A stretch of DNA of 64,000 nt from Undaria pinnatifida (Eukaryota; Sar; Phaeophyceae; Laminariales; Alariaceae), in contig JABAKD010000002.1 in NCBI GenBank assembly GCA_012845835.1, forward strand, positions 11,568,120 through 11,632,119, written 5' to 3'. Position numbers and translations under genes: made by a program. Of this stretch, positions 11,279-24,200 are shown one piece after another. The notes below the pieces were generated by a model. That model ran no database searches. It was not told where the DNA came from and worked only from the letters and a program-made list of their open reading frames with translations. Position 1 is the first letter of the stretch; each line of letters opens with the position of its first letter.

Positions 11279-14200
11279 TCAACATTGCTTCCGAAGGAGC
11301 ATGCAGGCTTGCTTGGACTCTTCCTCCTCAGCGGAGGTACCCAGCACCTTGCACTCTTGTTTTTTGTCGATGGTCTTGTGGATCTGTCCACAAACGTTGA
11401 AGCAGGGCGGGAGAACGTCGATAAGTGTCAAGGAATTAGTGGGGTATTAGTCCGTTTGACCACTTGCACAGGTTAACCAATAGCTTACCCAAACTAAGCC
11501 TTATAACACTCTCCCTCCCTTAAACGGCGGGATAGAAGGTCGGCCGGATATACGGGCGGACCTGTCATTTATCCAAGCCGTTTCATTTCCTGGGTAAGCC
11601 GGGGAGAGTATTTTTCAAGTTCGCCATGGGAAAATCTGAAAAAGTTTATTATGGTGGATGTGGGGATCGAACCCACGACCCAAAAACCCATGGTCTGTCG
11701 ACGACGCCATTTGTTAAGGTATTAGTGGGGTACTTTTAGTCCGTTTGACCACTTGCACAGGTTAACCAATAGCTTACCCAAACTAAGCCTTATAACATAA
11801 GTATGTGTAAAAAAGTATTCGTACTTCTCTCCAGCAGACGTCGTAACCATCCAAATTATTGGAGCTCCTTACGCTGTTAGTAATTGTTGTGGTATTGTTG
11901 TACTTGCTCTTGGTACTTGGAAAAAGAGCCGCACTTCATAGACTATATCCGCACGCCATCCCCTAGTCTTGAGCAAGAGACATGGATGTCTCGACTCGTG
12001 ACACACAGGACGCAAGATAAGAGTAGAACGTACCTCGATGTCGAACGCCCTCGTGGCACCGTGGGAATGGAATGCGGGATGTATATCGAGCAAGTGGTCG
12101 CCTGCCTTCTTCAGGAGGTCACCGACCTTGATGTCGCCGGTGCACTTCGTGTTTATGTCCTCGCCGACTTGGCGGCCCTCGGCGGCTGCTTCGCAGGGAT
12201 TCTGCAAACGACAACAACGGATGGGAATACCTTGCGTTCAGTGAATGTTCAATATAGTAAGGCCACGTAGCTGTCGTCGATTTCCAAAGTTGGAAAGGAA
12301 GTCGTACAATTTAACACTGCTGTTGTAATGAAAGCGGTCGTTTATGGGCAAAGCCCTGCCTGGTACCACAACGTTGCTAACACCTATGAAACCACCACTG
12401 GGACAGGAACGAACGGGATTCACAGTCGCAACTGGTAAGTGTAAGCCCCGGTATATTGCTATATATAAGGCCTACCGGCGGAATACCGACAACGAAGGGT
12501 AAGAGACAGTACCTGCTGTATATATTGTTCGGTACTACTCTATTACTGCTGCTATCAACACTATTACGACCGACGTGTACTGCGATTCCTGAAGAGGTTG
12601 CGCACCCTACTTGTACTCGTTAATACAAAGAGTTCATGTGGTTGTATGAAAAATGAGTAACAGTAGTAGTACACCGCGTCACTACATGAACAACTCGCTA
12701 ACCCCAATCACGGGACTGCTCTCCAGCATCACCCAGGTTAACTTCAGCTTCTGTTTACTGCTATATATCAACCTCCGGTGTTTACTGCTATTGGAGCTCC
12801 TTTCGCTGTTAGTAATTGTTGTGGTATTGTTGTACTTGCTCTTGGTACTTGGAAAAAGAGCCGCACTTCATAGACTATATCCGCACGCCATCCCCTAGTC
12901 TTGAGCAAGAGACATGGATGTCTCGACTCGTGACACACAGGACGCAAGATAAGAGTGGAACGTACCTCGATGTCGAACGCCCTCGTGGCACCGTGGGAAT
13001 GGAATGCGGGATGTATATCGAGCAAGTGGTCGCCTGCCTTCTTCAGGAGGTCACCGACCTTGATGTCGCCGGTGCACTTCGTGTTTATGTCCTCGCCGAC
13101 TTGGCGGCCCTCGGCGGCTGCTTCGCAGGGCTTCTGCAAACGACAACAACGGATCGGAATACCTTGCGTTCAGTGAATGTTCAAAATAGTAAGGCCACGT
13201 AGCTGTCGTCGATTTCCAAAGTTGGAAAGGAAGTCGTACAATTTAACACTGTTGTAATGAAAGCGGTCGTTTATGGGCAAAGCCCTGCCTGGTACCACAA
13301 CGTTGCTAACACCTATGAAACCACCACTGGGACAGGAACGAACGGGATTCACAGTCGCAACTGGTAAGCGTAAGCCCCGGTATACTGCTATATAAGGCCT
13401 ACCGGCGGAATACCGACAACGAAGGGTAAGAGACAGTACCTGCTATATATATTGTTCGGTACTACTCTATTACTGCTGCTATCAACACTATTACGACCGA
13501 CGTGTACTGCGATTCCTGAAGAGGTTGCGCACCCTACTTGTACTCGTTAATACAAAGAGTTCATGTGGTTGTATGAAAAATGAGTAACAGTAGTAGTACA
13601 CCGCGTCACTACATGAACAACTCGCTAACCCCAATCACGGGACTGCTCTCCAGCATCACCCAGGTTAACTTCAGCTTCTGTTTACTGCTATATATCAACC
13701 TCCAGTGTGTACTGCGACTGGTGCTGAGGTATCATGCTGCTGTGTTATTTATTACTGCATGGACCATTTTTACAACCCTGGCTGACCCCCGTGATGAGAC
13801 TTGCCCGTTTTCATTGCGTCTTACATGTATAGATACCACGTAGTCGTAGTCGTACATCCAAAACGTGTGTTTATATCACAGCACAAAGCGTCACTGCATG
13901 AACCACTTGTTCAACCCCCGCTTACCCCGATGACGGGACTGCCCCGTACTCGTAGTCGTACATACATGAAGTAAGTGTGTTTGGCTGTACGTATGAAAAA
14001 GAAATCGCATCACACAGCGTCACTGCAAAGGTCTACTCGTAGACCTGAGTACTTGTACAATTCCCGCTTACACCGCGATGACGGGACTGCCCCGTACACG
14101 TATCATACTCGTACATGCAAAAGTGTGTTTGTACGCATGAAAAAGAAATCACAGCACAACAACAGAAATGTAACTCACGTTTCGTCAAGCTCTCAGCTCC

Positions 14201-14657
14201 TTCGTTAGGGACGCCGATCGAAGGTGAATCACAGGTGTCCGCGTCACACCAGTCACACACACGAGGGTTGTCGCCGCTTCCCCAGTGCTTCTTGTTAAGG
14301 TTATGAAAAGCTTGGCACGTGGAAGGCTCGTCACTCCTGCAGGTGTCGCAGACAGCGTACTGGGAACTCCTGTTTCTCCTATTTCGTGCGATGAGGAAGC
14401 CGTCACAACCCTTGCTCGGGCACGGCCAATCAGGATTGCCAGAAGAAGCTGAGTCCCGTTCTTGCCCGACCAGCTTCCACACGCCTGATCCTGAACCTCC
14501 ACCACCCCCACTGTTGGCGGAGCCTCCTCCCGCACTAGCCTTGGTCCGCTTCGCAAATTTCAACTTCAAATTGTTATTGCCGATCCGGCAAATATCAAAT
14601 TCAAATTGTTTGCAGCCGTCAACGGCAATTCCCTCTCAACAGCCAGCAATTGGCCAA
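11279..14657 (-). CDS. Cys-rich multi-exon gene, unit 3 copy (unrecognised)
   Basis: Same exon set as unit 2, shifted by 5,991 bp: 14657-14179, 13133-12966, 12201-12034 and 11383-11279. Reading frames and splice sites are kept. The acceptor of the first exon changes slightly (ttatttgaag in place of tttacttttgaag), and its first codons differ because a 'gcgaac' became 'ccaac'. Whether this edge copy still has an upstream 5' exon is doubtful, since the repeat unit is truncated about 260 bp beyond. Confidence 0.4.
11652..11709 (-). other. tRNA-like 3' half, unit 3
   Basis: Identical in state to the unit 2 element. The T-arm is intact, and there is no D-arm or anticodon arm. Confidence 0.55.
11859..13722. 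repeat. 932-bp internal tandem duplication in unit 3
   Basis: Same doubled block as in unit 2, shifted by 5,991 bp (exon copies at 12,034-12,201 and 12,966-13,133). Since units 2 and 3 share this and unit 1 does not, the 932-bp duplication came before the split of units 2 and 3, or it was lost from unit 1. Confidence 0.92.
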
Positions 14658-14917
14658 CTTCAAATAAAAGTACAAAAAAGAAGTTGCTGAAAAAGCAAAA
14701 TAAAAATATCAGAGAGCAAGCAGTAAAGATCAGAGAATGAGAGCTAAAAAGTAAGTAAGAATGAGACTAGGGAAAGCAAGGAAGGCAAGGAACTTCGGGA
14801 CGGTTCTTTTCCCCAGCAACTAATTTTCTTTTCGGCAATTACGTGCTGAGAAGGGCTGAGAGGGGGGAGGATATGCCGAGCGAGACGTCCGAAGGGGGCG
14901 AGGTCTAGGTATATAGT

Positions 14918-17330
14918 TGTATATAGTCTAGTCTAATACTTCGAAGTATGTTTTTTTAACGAAAAAATATGACCCCTCCCATGAAGAAAAAACTCACCCA
15001 CATGTAGTATAATACAAGTACCAACCACGCAGCTTGCAAAGATGAGTATTGACCCGAAATTCGTCGAAATCACGGCTGACGTCCTTGAAATATTGTTATA
15101 AAATCTAGAGAACCTTGAACGTACGTGCAACTTCGCGGAGGCTGGGACGAGCCACGTCGATTGATAGATACCGGCATACCTGGTACCAGGTAGTTGGTAC
15201 AGAGCTGCGCTCCTCGGGCGGCTATGCACCGTCTGCTGCGGTCGCTCAAGGAAGCAGATAAAACAACTTTCAAAGTGTACCGCACAAAGAGGGCACAGAG
15301 GACGTTCACGATTTGGTGCAATGGGCGACGTTCAAATGCCAACAGCTCAAAAGTGGTGCAGGAAAAGCTATGCCAGGCCTTCTCGTGATGTGCGCAGAAG
15401 AGGCAAATCCTTATTTCCAGTACCAAGGTACTGCATATACTACCGTAGCGTGGTGGTGATGACGTCCAAAGGGATTTTGACGACTATGCCGGTTTCGGTA
15501 TGCCCCGCTCGGCATCGCCTCTATCGTGCGGCACCAGACCACCCGCACCACCTCGACCGTGCCACCGCCGCCCCACACGTTAGCCCTCGGTGTCCCACGG
15601 CGAAAGAATGGGCGCCGACACCGAACTCGGCGAGCGGTGGGCAGGGGAAGGCGCCCTCCCGGGGACGGCTTGCTCTCTACCCGGGAAGGCTGCGGAGAAT
15701 CGTGAAAAAATGGAAATCCTAGGACGAGTGGGAACCCAACGCATCTGTTATCTGTTTGCTGCTGCTGTAGTACGTACTGTGATACTGCAGTAGCATGGTG
15801 ATTGGTTTGTTTGGATAGTTGACGGGTTGGTCGGTGGGTGGGTGGGAGGTTGGTTGGTTGGATCGTTTCGTACGTGGGTAAGTCATTTCGCGCCTGTGGG
15901 AGGTGGCCGTGTTCTTTCTTGGTAAAACAGGTACTTTGTTCTTCTCCGCTACACCGACCTGCTTTGGCGAACGTCGAGTACAAACCAACGCACGTGTTTG
16001 CTCCTCTACGTAATGCTGTGCTGCTCTAGCTATGATGGTTAGGTTGTTGGTTGATGAGGGGATGGCTTGGTCAGTGGGTGGGTGTGTCGCGTGGTACGTG
16101 GGCGAGTGTTTTCATGCCTGTATATCGGCCGGCTTTGGCATACTTTGGGAGTATCACTATTGTAGTTCAACAGTAACCGTCTTGAAATATCTTATTTTGT
16201 CTGCTTTACACCAGCAGAGCAGTAGTAGCAGTACTATCATACGTACGGAGTGCTCGTACGTACATAACATGTATCGTGCGATCATGCGGTCAACAAACAA
16301 TGGTAAAAAATAAACAAGCTATTCGTACTTGTATTATACAGCAGTATGTACGTGTCATCCCTCTGCGTCCTTGGCGTGCCTCCGCCTGGCTCGTAAAATA
16401 CAAAACAGCAGAAAAGCAGTGCTGGCTGTTGACCCAGATTCATTTTCAATGTTCGAAATATAGGCATGCGCGCGAGAGGCATGGATGAGGTGATGCAGTG
16501 CATCAGCTCGGGCCATGTGTCGAGAGACTATTATAGAGCTCCAACTCGTTGTGTTCAGGCCCGACGAACCATTTCAGAGGCCCAGCTCTCTGGTCACAGA
16601 ACGCACACCGGGCTTGGAGCCATCGTGCGAACATTTGCCACACTGGCTATGTAGGTGGGATGTACCTGTTAGCTGGTACGTGGCTTGGTTGGTACTGGAA
16701 TGTTGGTGTCTGTGGTCTGCTGTGCAGCTCGCGCTGTGTGATTGATGCTCTGTGTTCCATCTTGTTGCAATGCCACATGCCGCAACGAGAAGCTTGTTGT
16801 GTTGTGTATGGTGTGTTGGATCCCAAAATACAAAGTTCAATGCGGAACAAAAAAATGAAACCCTACGACCAATACCGACAATCTTTAAATCGACGCGAAG
16901 AATTCGAGGAGTGATCTTGAAATATATGCTCCACATCGGCAAGTGAAAGCTGAGGCTAGGCTGAGAAGCCAGGGAAGTGCCGAGGCTGAGCTTCGCATGA
17001 GCCGAGACACATGTATGTAGTTTTATACAGTGTTTTATCCCGACATGATAAGTATCACAGCGAGTGCTACTAGCAGTTGAGCGGCAATTGATCGAGTCAA
17101 TCGAGAGTACGAAGCGCCGGCGATTACGTTGGTGCAGCAAGCTCAGCAGCAGCAGCAGCGACATAGCGTACAGGTACCTAACATACGAAACCTACGCTGG
17201 CAGGAGACCCCCGCCGAGACGTCAATTGCTAATTGCGAGACGATACAGTTCCGAAGCAGATGGATCTCGTATTTTAGTTTTGGGATGCGGATACGGAGAC
17301 ACCGAGATGGGTTGGGTTGCATAACCATAA
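14918..17330. other. Spacer without a recognised gene
   Basis: From the array break to the CAG-rich repeats I see no convincing exon. There is a copy of a dispersed repeat at 15,029-15,108, a diverged relative of unit sequence around 15,100-15,350 (compare 4,680-4,860), and Thr/Trp-coding tgggtggg-type simple sequence near 15,830. The open frames here overlap on both strands and lack splice or domain support. Confidence 0.6.
15029..15108 (+). repeat. Dispersed repeat, copy 1
   Basis: About 80 bp beginning gcagcttgcaaagatgagta, related to copies at 45,330-45,410, 45,559-45,638 and 59,757-59,836. All four are in the same orientation. The reverse strand reads a similar short peptide in the copies that remain open (TSAV.STN.G.IL.FAS), hinting that they derive from a coding mobile element. 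Confidence 0.7.
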
Positions 17331-17339
17331 TTACGGGGG

Positions 17340-17860
17340 TCGGCAGCGAAAACATGTCGCAGACATGAGCAGCAGCACCAGCAGCTAGAAGCAGAACAAC
17401 AACACAGCGGCAGTACGTAGCACCAGCAGGGCACCAGCACCACATCACGCGCGCCCGAGGTCGCTCCCGGCACAGCAATTGCGGCAGGGGAGCACAGCGG
17501 GGCACAGCGAGGAAAACATACCCACGCCCTCGAGTGTCAGCAAGGAAATATATCGCAGGCTGACATACTCCGTGAGGGGAGCTGTGTGACAAGCAGCGGC
17601 AGCACGCAGCAGCAGCAGCAGCAGAGCAGAACACCAGCAGCACGTAGCAGTAGCAGAGCAGCAGCAGCAGTAGCAGAGCAGCAGCAGCAGCAGTAGCACG
17701 TCACAAACGCCAGAGGCCGGGCCTGGCACAGCAGTCGGGGCAGGGGAGCACGGTCGGGCACGACGAGCAAAGGTACAACCACACCCTCGAGGAGCAGCAA
17801 CGAAACATATCGCAGACTAACCTACTCCGTGAGGGAGCTACGTGAGGATGTGAAATTGAA
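17340..17860. repeat. CAG-rich tandem repeat of about 257 bp, two imperfect copies
   Basis: The segment 'ggcacagca..g.ggcaggggagcac' occurs at about 17,469 and 17,725, and 'tactccgtgaggg' at 17,565 and 17,823, giving a constant spacing of 256-258 bp. Both copies begin in (CAG)n/(CAGTAG)n microsatellite, which has expanded differently (17,580-17,695 is the longest run). Confidence 0.75.
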
Positions 17861-18211
17861 TATTGACACGAGAATATCACGCGTACCGAGCGTACAGTGA
17901 CAGTGAGGCGGTACAATGTAGGGGGTAGGAAGGATCGAAAAAAAAAAACAGTCCCCCACGCAGCACGCGCCACCGCGACACGGCAAGGGCACGGCCTAAG
18001 CCGCCACCAACACAATCCGCCACCGACACAATCTGTTCAGTCAAGGTCTGTTTGTACGATGAGGGAGTTTCGGACCGAGAGGTAAACCTCATGGCGCCCG
18101 GGCACGGAAAACTAAAAAAAAATCGTCTAAGAAGAGCTGTAGAGCGCTCAAGGCTAACCGCCAACATTATCGTATCTGTATTTATCTCGACTGCTGCGCA
18201 ATATAGTCATA

Positions 18212-21200
18212 TTGTACGGGTCGATTGATATATTTTTCTCCCTCCCACCGGGGTCCCTGTTCCCAGGTTCCTTGTGGAGAGATTGCCAACTGGAAGCGAT
18301 GCGGAGCCTGCACCACCCGTGGACACTGGGACTAGCCACAGGCACAACCAGCAAATCAAGCTTTCAGAACTACGTGGCTCAGGACGCGTACTTCTTGAGA
18401 GCATTCGCGAAGGTGATGGTGATACTGATGTGAAAGAAGGAGAAACCGAAACCTAAGCCTCTTTATGCGGGTTCTCATAAGCAAAGTAAGTTCAAAAATA
18501 CACTTCGGCTGTCAGATCGAGCATTTCGTCGAAGATAATCTTTGTAAGGTTTCTCCTGCCCATTTTGAGCGACTATGACGTATGATACCATACGACTGCT
18601 CGTGTAATGTTGCTGAATACTGCTGTAACATTGCGACGTAACTTAATCCGTATGTAGTTTTGGATCAATGAGGCCTCTGCTGCGACCAGCCAGAGGCTCG
18701 CCCAAGGTTACTACTCCCGCGTTAGTTCTCGGGCAATCAATGCGGCACCTCGTCGCTGAGAGTAGGCACCCCGGTACTAAAAAAACTGATGTCGTTGTCG
18801 GCGGTACACCCCGCCACCAACGATGGGCGGGCGGGATGGCCTGTTTTTTATTATAACCTCCTTCTCTTTGTAATGCTGCTGTCGGGTATGGATGGCAACC
18901 ACAAAGTGGACTCAACCTGATCATTCTTCAAGTAACATCAGGAGGGTTTCCCGAAAAGGGTCGCCAGCAGGGTTTCAGATTACTGTTGTAACATTGCGAT
19001 GTAGCTTAGGTCGTACGTAGTTTGGGATCAATGAAGCCTCTCTGCGGCGGCATGAGATCACGCCCATGCTGGTTGTCCCTTCCCCATTTTCTCATTGTCG
19101 ACGCTCGTTTGTGTTGAATTATGAATGAGGATTGTTTCTCTTCCTGGCTATCCCCAAACTTCTAACCGAGTCTCTTAGGGGTTCGGCTGCCGTTGGTCGT
19201 CCCGAGGAAACGCTGCGTACGACTCCACAAACTTCTCCGACAGTGATATAGCGTCTGCGTCTATGAACGCCGTGTCGCGTGTTCGCGTAGTTTCCGTGAC
19301 GTCGCCGGTAGTGCCGTCGCTCCTGCGTATCTGCCGGCTACGGCTGGAGACCTCCATCCGACGTACTCCATGAACACGTCCATGGCCGTACCATCCACAT
19401 GGTCGCTAGCTGCCCCCCCTACTCGGAAGGAATGCAACATGTCTCGCTTGTTCCCCGTACCCGCCGCTTGCAAGTAAGCCTGGAGGTCCGAGGTCGTGTG
19501 CGCTTGCGTCAGTGTCATATCCCCTTTATTTCCGTTTTTTAGGGTGCTCGGGAACATACCTGAACCCTTCGCAAGCGCCTACTGCATGAACGCTGCGGCC
19601 TGTCGATACTCGATCACAGCGGCCGCAGCACAATTTTCCCGATCACAGCATTAGCTAAAAAAGCTGTTGCTGCCCTTTGGGGTCAATGAAGCTCTACTGC
19701 GTTACTTCGGAGACGTTGTATGACGATAGCCCAATATCTATTGAGCTCCTTGGGCGACAGCCATGTGCAAGACGCAGTTGGAAGGCACCTCAGTAATTAT
19801 TGTGAACTTTTGTCATTTTGGACATCACCATGGTATATCCCTTTTCGTTTGATATAATACCCATTCTTGGTCCTGCAGGCATACGCTTATGCCCTGACAA
19901 AGGTGGAGGACGAAGGGGACGTCCGCGCGTTTCACTCCCTCATCGGCTCTGTTTTGGACGAGCTAGGTCTGCACGCTACTTACGCCGCGAAGTGGGGGCT
20001 TGACATCCACAATGTGAGCTCAGAAAATGAAATAAAGAACATGAAGAAATTAAAAAATGCACATGAAGATGCGAAAATCGCATCAATTATATCGACTTCC
20101 CTATAGTAATCGCATGGATGATGCCGTCTTGCCCATAGTGTGCTCGAACCATAGTGTGCTCGAAAGCACCGCAAAGCGGGTCACTCCTTTTTTATATTCT
20201 TATCCCTACTATGAATCATGGTGGCGAAGTCTGTCTTCGACGATTTCTATGCGGCTGCGAGGGGCGTGCTTCGCTCCGTACGCTGACCGGTTTGTTGTGT
20301 ACATTTGTGTCTTCTTTGTTGTCTTGTACACTGCTGTGACATAGTACGGAACACCTGACGATAAACTGAAACACTGACATTGGCTAGGTTTCTCATCTTT
20401 TAGAGTGCACTCGGCACTAACTTCAGTAGAACGGCTCACGGGTTTGTTGTTCTTCTGTAAATATCAGCCTGGCTTTGTTATTACCTTGTTTGTCACTATT
20501 TTTCCTGTACTGTACTCGATGACAGGGGTTTGCTTCGTACCTCCGCTCTTTCGTGTCGTTGTCTGCCCCCTTTCATTGCCTCTCGTGCGATCGTGGCCTT
20601 GTCCTTAGATCGCCCCCCCTTTGAGAGCAACGTCAGAGTACGTTAACTTCCTGCTGGCGGTGGCTTCGGACCCTAAATCCTCGGTTGCCCAAGTGCTGGC
20701 GAGTATGGCTCCTTGCATGCGCTTGTACGCCTTTCTTGGAAAGGTACGCACCTTCGAAAACGGTAGTGCGTCACGTAAGGTGTCGGGGCCTTGATTCCCC
20801 TCTGCGTCTTGAACTATAGATAAGGTTACCCCCTTTGCAACTGGAAACCCGTTTTGGGGACAACATTACTTGGATTTAGTATGGGGAGGGGTTCGGGGGC
20901 TCTAAAGGGGTTAAGCGTTGCATGCGCCTGCTGGTACTCCCGCTTCACCAGTTCCTCTCTCCGCCTACTGCTGCACGTGGATGTATGGTATCCTTGCGCG
21001 TTGTGCAGGAGCTACGCCATGCATATCCGATGTGGGGAGAAAGCGTCTACGCGGAATGGGTCGAGACATACAGTTCGGAAGAGTTCGAGGTATGAAATAG
21101 ACCATTCACAAATCACCAATCGCGAACTCTCAAAAAGCGCGTTGGACACTCAAAGAGCGCGCTTGAGGCGTTTCATACCTTAGCCCTTCTAGGGCCCTTG

Positions 21201-24200
21201 GACCAACGGGCCAAAGCACGGCAAGAACCATCTTAACAAGCGTCTAAGAAAAAAACATGTTTTTTTAGCAGTACGAGCGTGAGCATGCTCAACGCTGTGC
21301 GCGTGTCGTATAGCTCCTAATGTCGCGCTTCGGATGCACCCCCTACCCAGCAAAACGGGCTGCTTCTTGTGGCTGATACTGTAATCGTCATACCACCATC
21401 AAGACCATTTTCCCTCTTCCAAGTCCCTAAGGAGTTATGTGCTTGCCTCTTGCTCGGAACGTTGCAGATTTTTTTGGATAAGTTATACCTTGCATCAGGT
21501 GTGAAGTACTGGGCCATCCTCGCGCTTGTATGTTGTTTTAACTGTTCAGTGCTAATTTGCATATTTCTACGCAATGTAAAACAGAACGCCGCTGCTCTTG
21601 TCGAAACCCTGCTGGACGCGCATTCAGTGGAGGCCGAGTACCCTGCCCTTCTCACGCTTTACCGCAAGGTGAGTTTACGGTGCTTCAGGTGCATACATGG
21701 CAGTAGGGGAACTTGAGGGTTGCGGCTCTAATGGGGTGCTTAATAGTCCTTGCCATGTGGGATGTGGCTGTAGACAATCACTTGCGTTGTTTTGTGGTTA
21801 GGGTCTTGCCCGCCGATTCCAGACCCCCAGGACGCCGTATGCGATAATGAAACAGTAATGAAACAGTAATGAAACAGTAATAAAAGAACAATGAAACAGC
21901 AATGAAGCAGCAATAAAACAGCAATGCAATGACACAGCAATGCTTCACTGCCCAGGCCACGGAGAGGACTAGGGTCCTCGCACCTCGGACTGACCTACCT
22001 GCTGTTTGCGTTCGACCGAAGCACATCCTTGTGCAAGCCCATGATATCTCTACTGAGCAATAGTGCCGTCATATGCAGCGATTCCGTACGCAGCGGTCAA
22101 ACAATCCACGCGAACATTCAACGAACCAGCAGACTTGGCAACACAACGCCCCCCCCGGTGATGTCCGATGGGCGAGGGGCTGATAAGACGAGAATCACAG
22201 ATTAATCGGGTTTGTATTTGTTTTTTTTTCGTCAGAGTTTAGCACCAGGTTGTTTTTAATGATTGTGTTAATTGAGTTTCCTCACAATAAGATGTCCCCC
22301 CTCCGGGAACGGCACTCCGACCTCTATATGTGACGATAGGGAGCGTCCGACCGCTCGACCCCTGCCCACACAAACAGATCTTCCATGCGGTGCTGGCTCG
22401 ACCAGCCCCGCACTTCTGAGTGTTTCCACCAGGCACCCACGGTGCTCTAAATTTAACTTCCAGTGTTGCGTCACCTGTATCACTCAGGCAATGGAGTTGG
22501 AATACGCCTTCTTCGCTGCCCAGAGCCAAGGAACCGCCGAAGATGATCGACCACACCACCTAGCACCAGTAGCACAAGGAGGCGAAGCTACTGTAGTCTC
22601 TAGCAGAGGAGGCGCGACATTGCAAGCCGGGGCGAAGCAGGAACAGGCCAAGGGTCGTGGGATATTCAGCGGCGTGCATGATCGAGTTGCACTTTTGTGT
22701 GTAGATTTCGACGATACCTTGACAGATGGGGACACCACTAGCCTTCTTGTCAAGACTGCCAGAGGCCAGGTCAGCTATTCATAGCGTTGAGGGGTCGCTG
22801 TAATATTGCTTTTGATCAGTGGTTCTTCGTAGATAAGTTTTGATACAGTTTGGACGACACTTTGACAGACGGTAACAACGACTATTTTCCTCGTGAAGAC
22901 GTGAAGAAGACTGCCATAAGCAGAATTACGCTGACCTATTAACCCCTTTGGGACCGAAGTACTTAAAACACTTTACTTAAATACCTTACTTGAACACCTT
23001 ACTTGAACACCATAAACACCACAAGTGCGGTCATATCCAACTTGTAGAAAGAGCATGCAACAGCTGTACAGGTATCATCGTGTTGCGCGATTGTTGTGCA
23101 CATTCTTCCGTTGAACTCCGAACACCTCCCTTACCCCGGCATCCCGGACTGCCTCGTGTGGCCGACGCTCTAATCGTCTTATTTCCCTTCCCATTTTTTT
23201 CTGGAAGTTTCAAAGGAGTTGTTTCTGAGAAAAAAAGAACTATTACGTAATGGTAAAACTGAAGGCTACACCATTAACCACACGACGCAAGGCGGGCTGC
23301 TAGGTTAGGCAATGGTGCTTTTGGTGTCGACCTGACTCCAACGCAAGGGGCTGTACTGTACCTTATACTGTACGCCTTGTTATGCTACACATCCACACAA
23401 ATGATAAGGTCTCGCTTCTGTTTTTTTGTTGTCGCGATCCCTCGGACCCAAAAGGCTTAACAGGGGAGGAGAATCGCTGGTACGTTTCGATCGGCGGTCC
23501 GTCGTAGTTTTAGCGTGTACCTGGTGTAGTGTATACATGGGCAAATATAGGATATGCTGTGCCCGTTCCGCGCAGCTGTGACTCTTTGGTTTCCCTTTGG
23601 TTTCCCTTTGCTGTCGTCCCTTTCGTGTCCTGTTCGTGTCTCTTTCGTGCCTCTTTCGTGTCCCTTTCGTGTCCCTTTCGTGCCCCTTTGACGTTTTTTC
23701 GTGTTCCTCACGTGTCTCTTCGGCGTCTGTTTCGTGCCCGTTTCGTGTCCCCTTTCGTGCCCCTTTCGTGTCCCTTTCGTGTCCCTTTCGTGACCCTTTT
23801 TTGTCCCTTTCTTGCCCCCTTCATACCCCTGTCGTGTCCCTTTCGTGTCTCTTTCGTACCCCTTTTGTGCCCCTTTCGCGTCGTGTCCCTTCCATGCCCT
23901 TTTCGTGTGCCGTTTGTGTGCCTTTTGGCGTCGCTTCCTTCTCTGCCCATTGAATTGTCGGACACGGTCTGACGCCTACTATAACAGCGCGGCACTCCAG
24001 TTGCGGAGGCGGAGGTGGACCGTGAATGGAAACTCTTGACAACCTCGTTCCTTACCAACTGGAGCGAGGTGATGGAGGAGTCTTTGGCTGCCAAGGTGAT
24101 CACCGCACCACATGAACGCGGCCTTGTGCCGCCGATACGTCGCTTGTGATTTCTTTGTGTTTTGGGAACCAAAACGGTGACGGGAACGTCAGTGTATTCG

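Larger units (their letters stand above)
11180..14917. repeat. Tandem array unit 3 (3' truncated)
   Basis: Third copy of the large repeat, nearly identical to unit 2 until about 14,917. There the shared sequence (aggtctaggtatatagtt) gives way to unrelated DNA. About 2.26 kb of the unit, including its telomere-like tract, is missing. A few private differences cluster near the break (14,640-14,760), which suggests this edge copy is escaping homogenisation. Confidence 0.93.

Noticed and set aside
1..14917. CRISPR-like or phage-type repeat array
   Set aside because: The repeat unit is ~6 kb with exons and introns. No short regular repeat-spacer pattern exists anywhere in the window.
15411..15983. 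190-residue minus frame with Pro/Thr- and Gly-rich parts
   Set aside because: Overlaps open frames on the other strand, includes simple tgggtggg-derived sequence, and has no domain or splice support.
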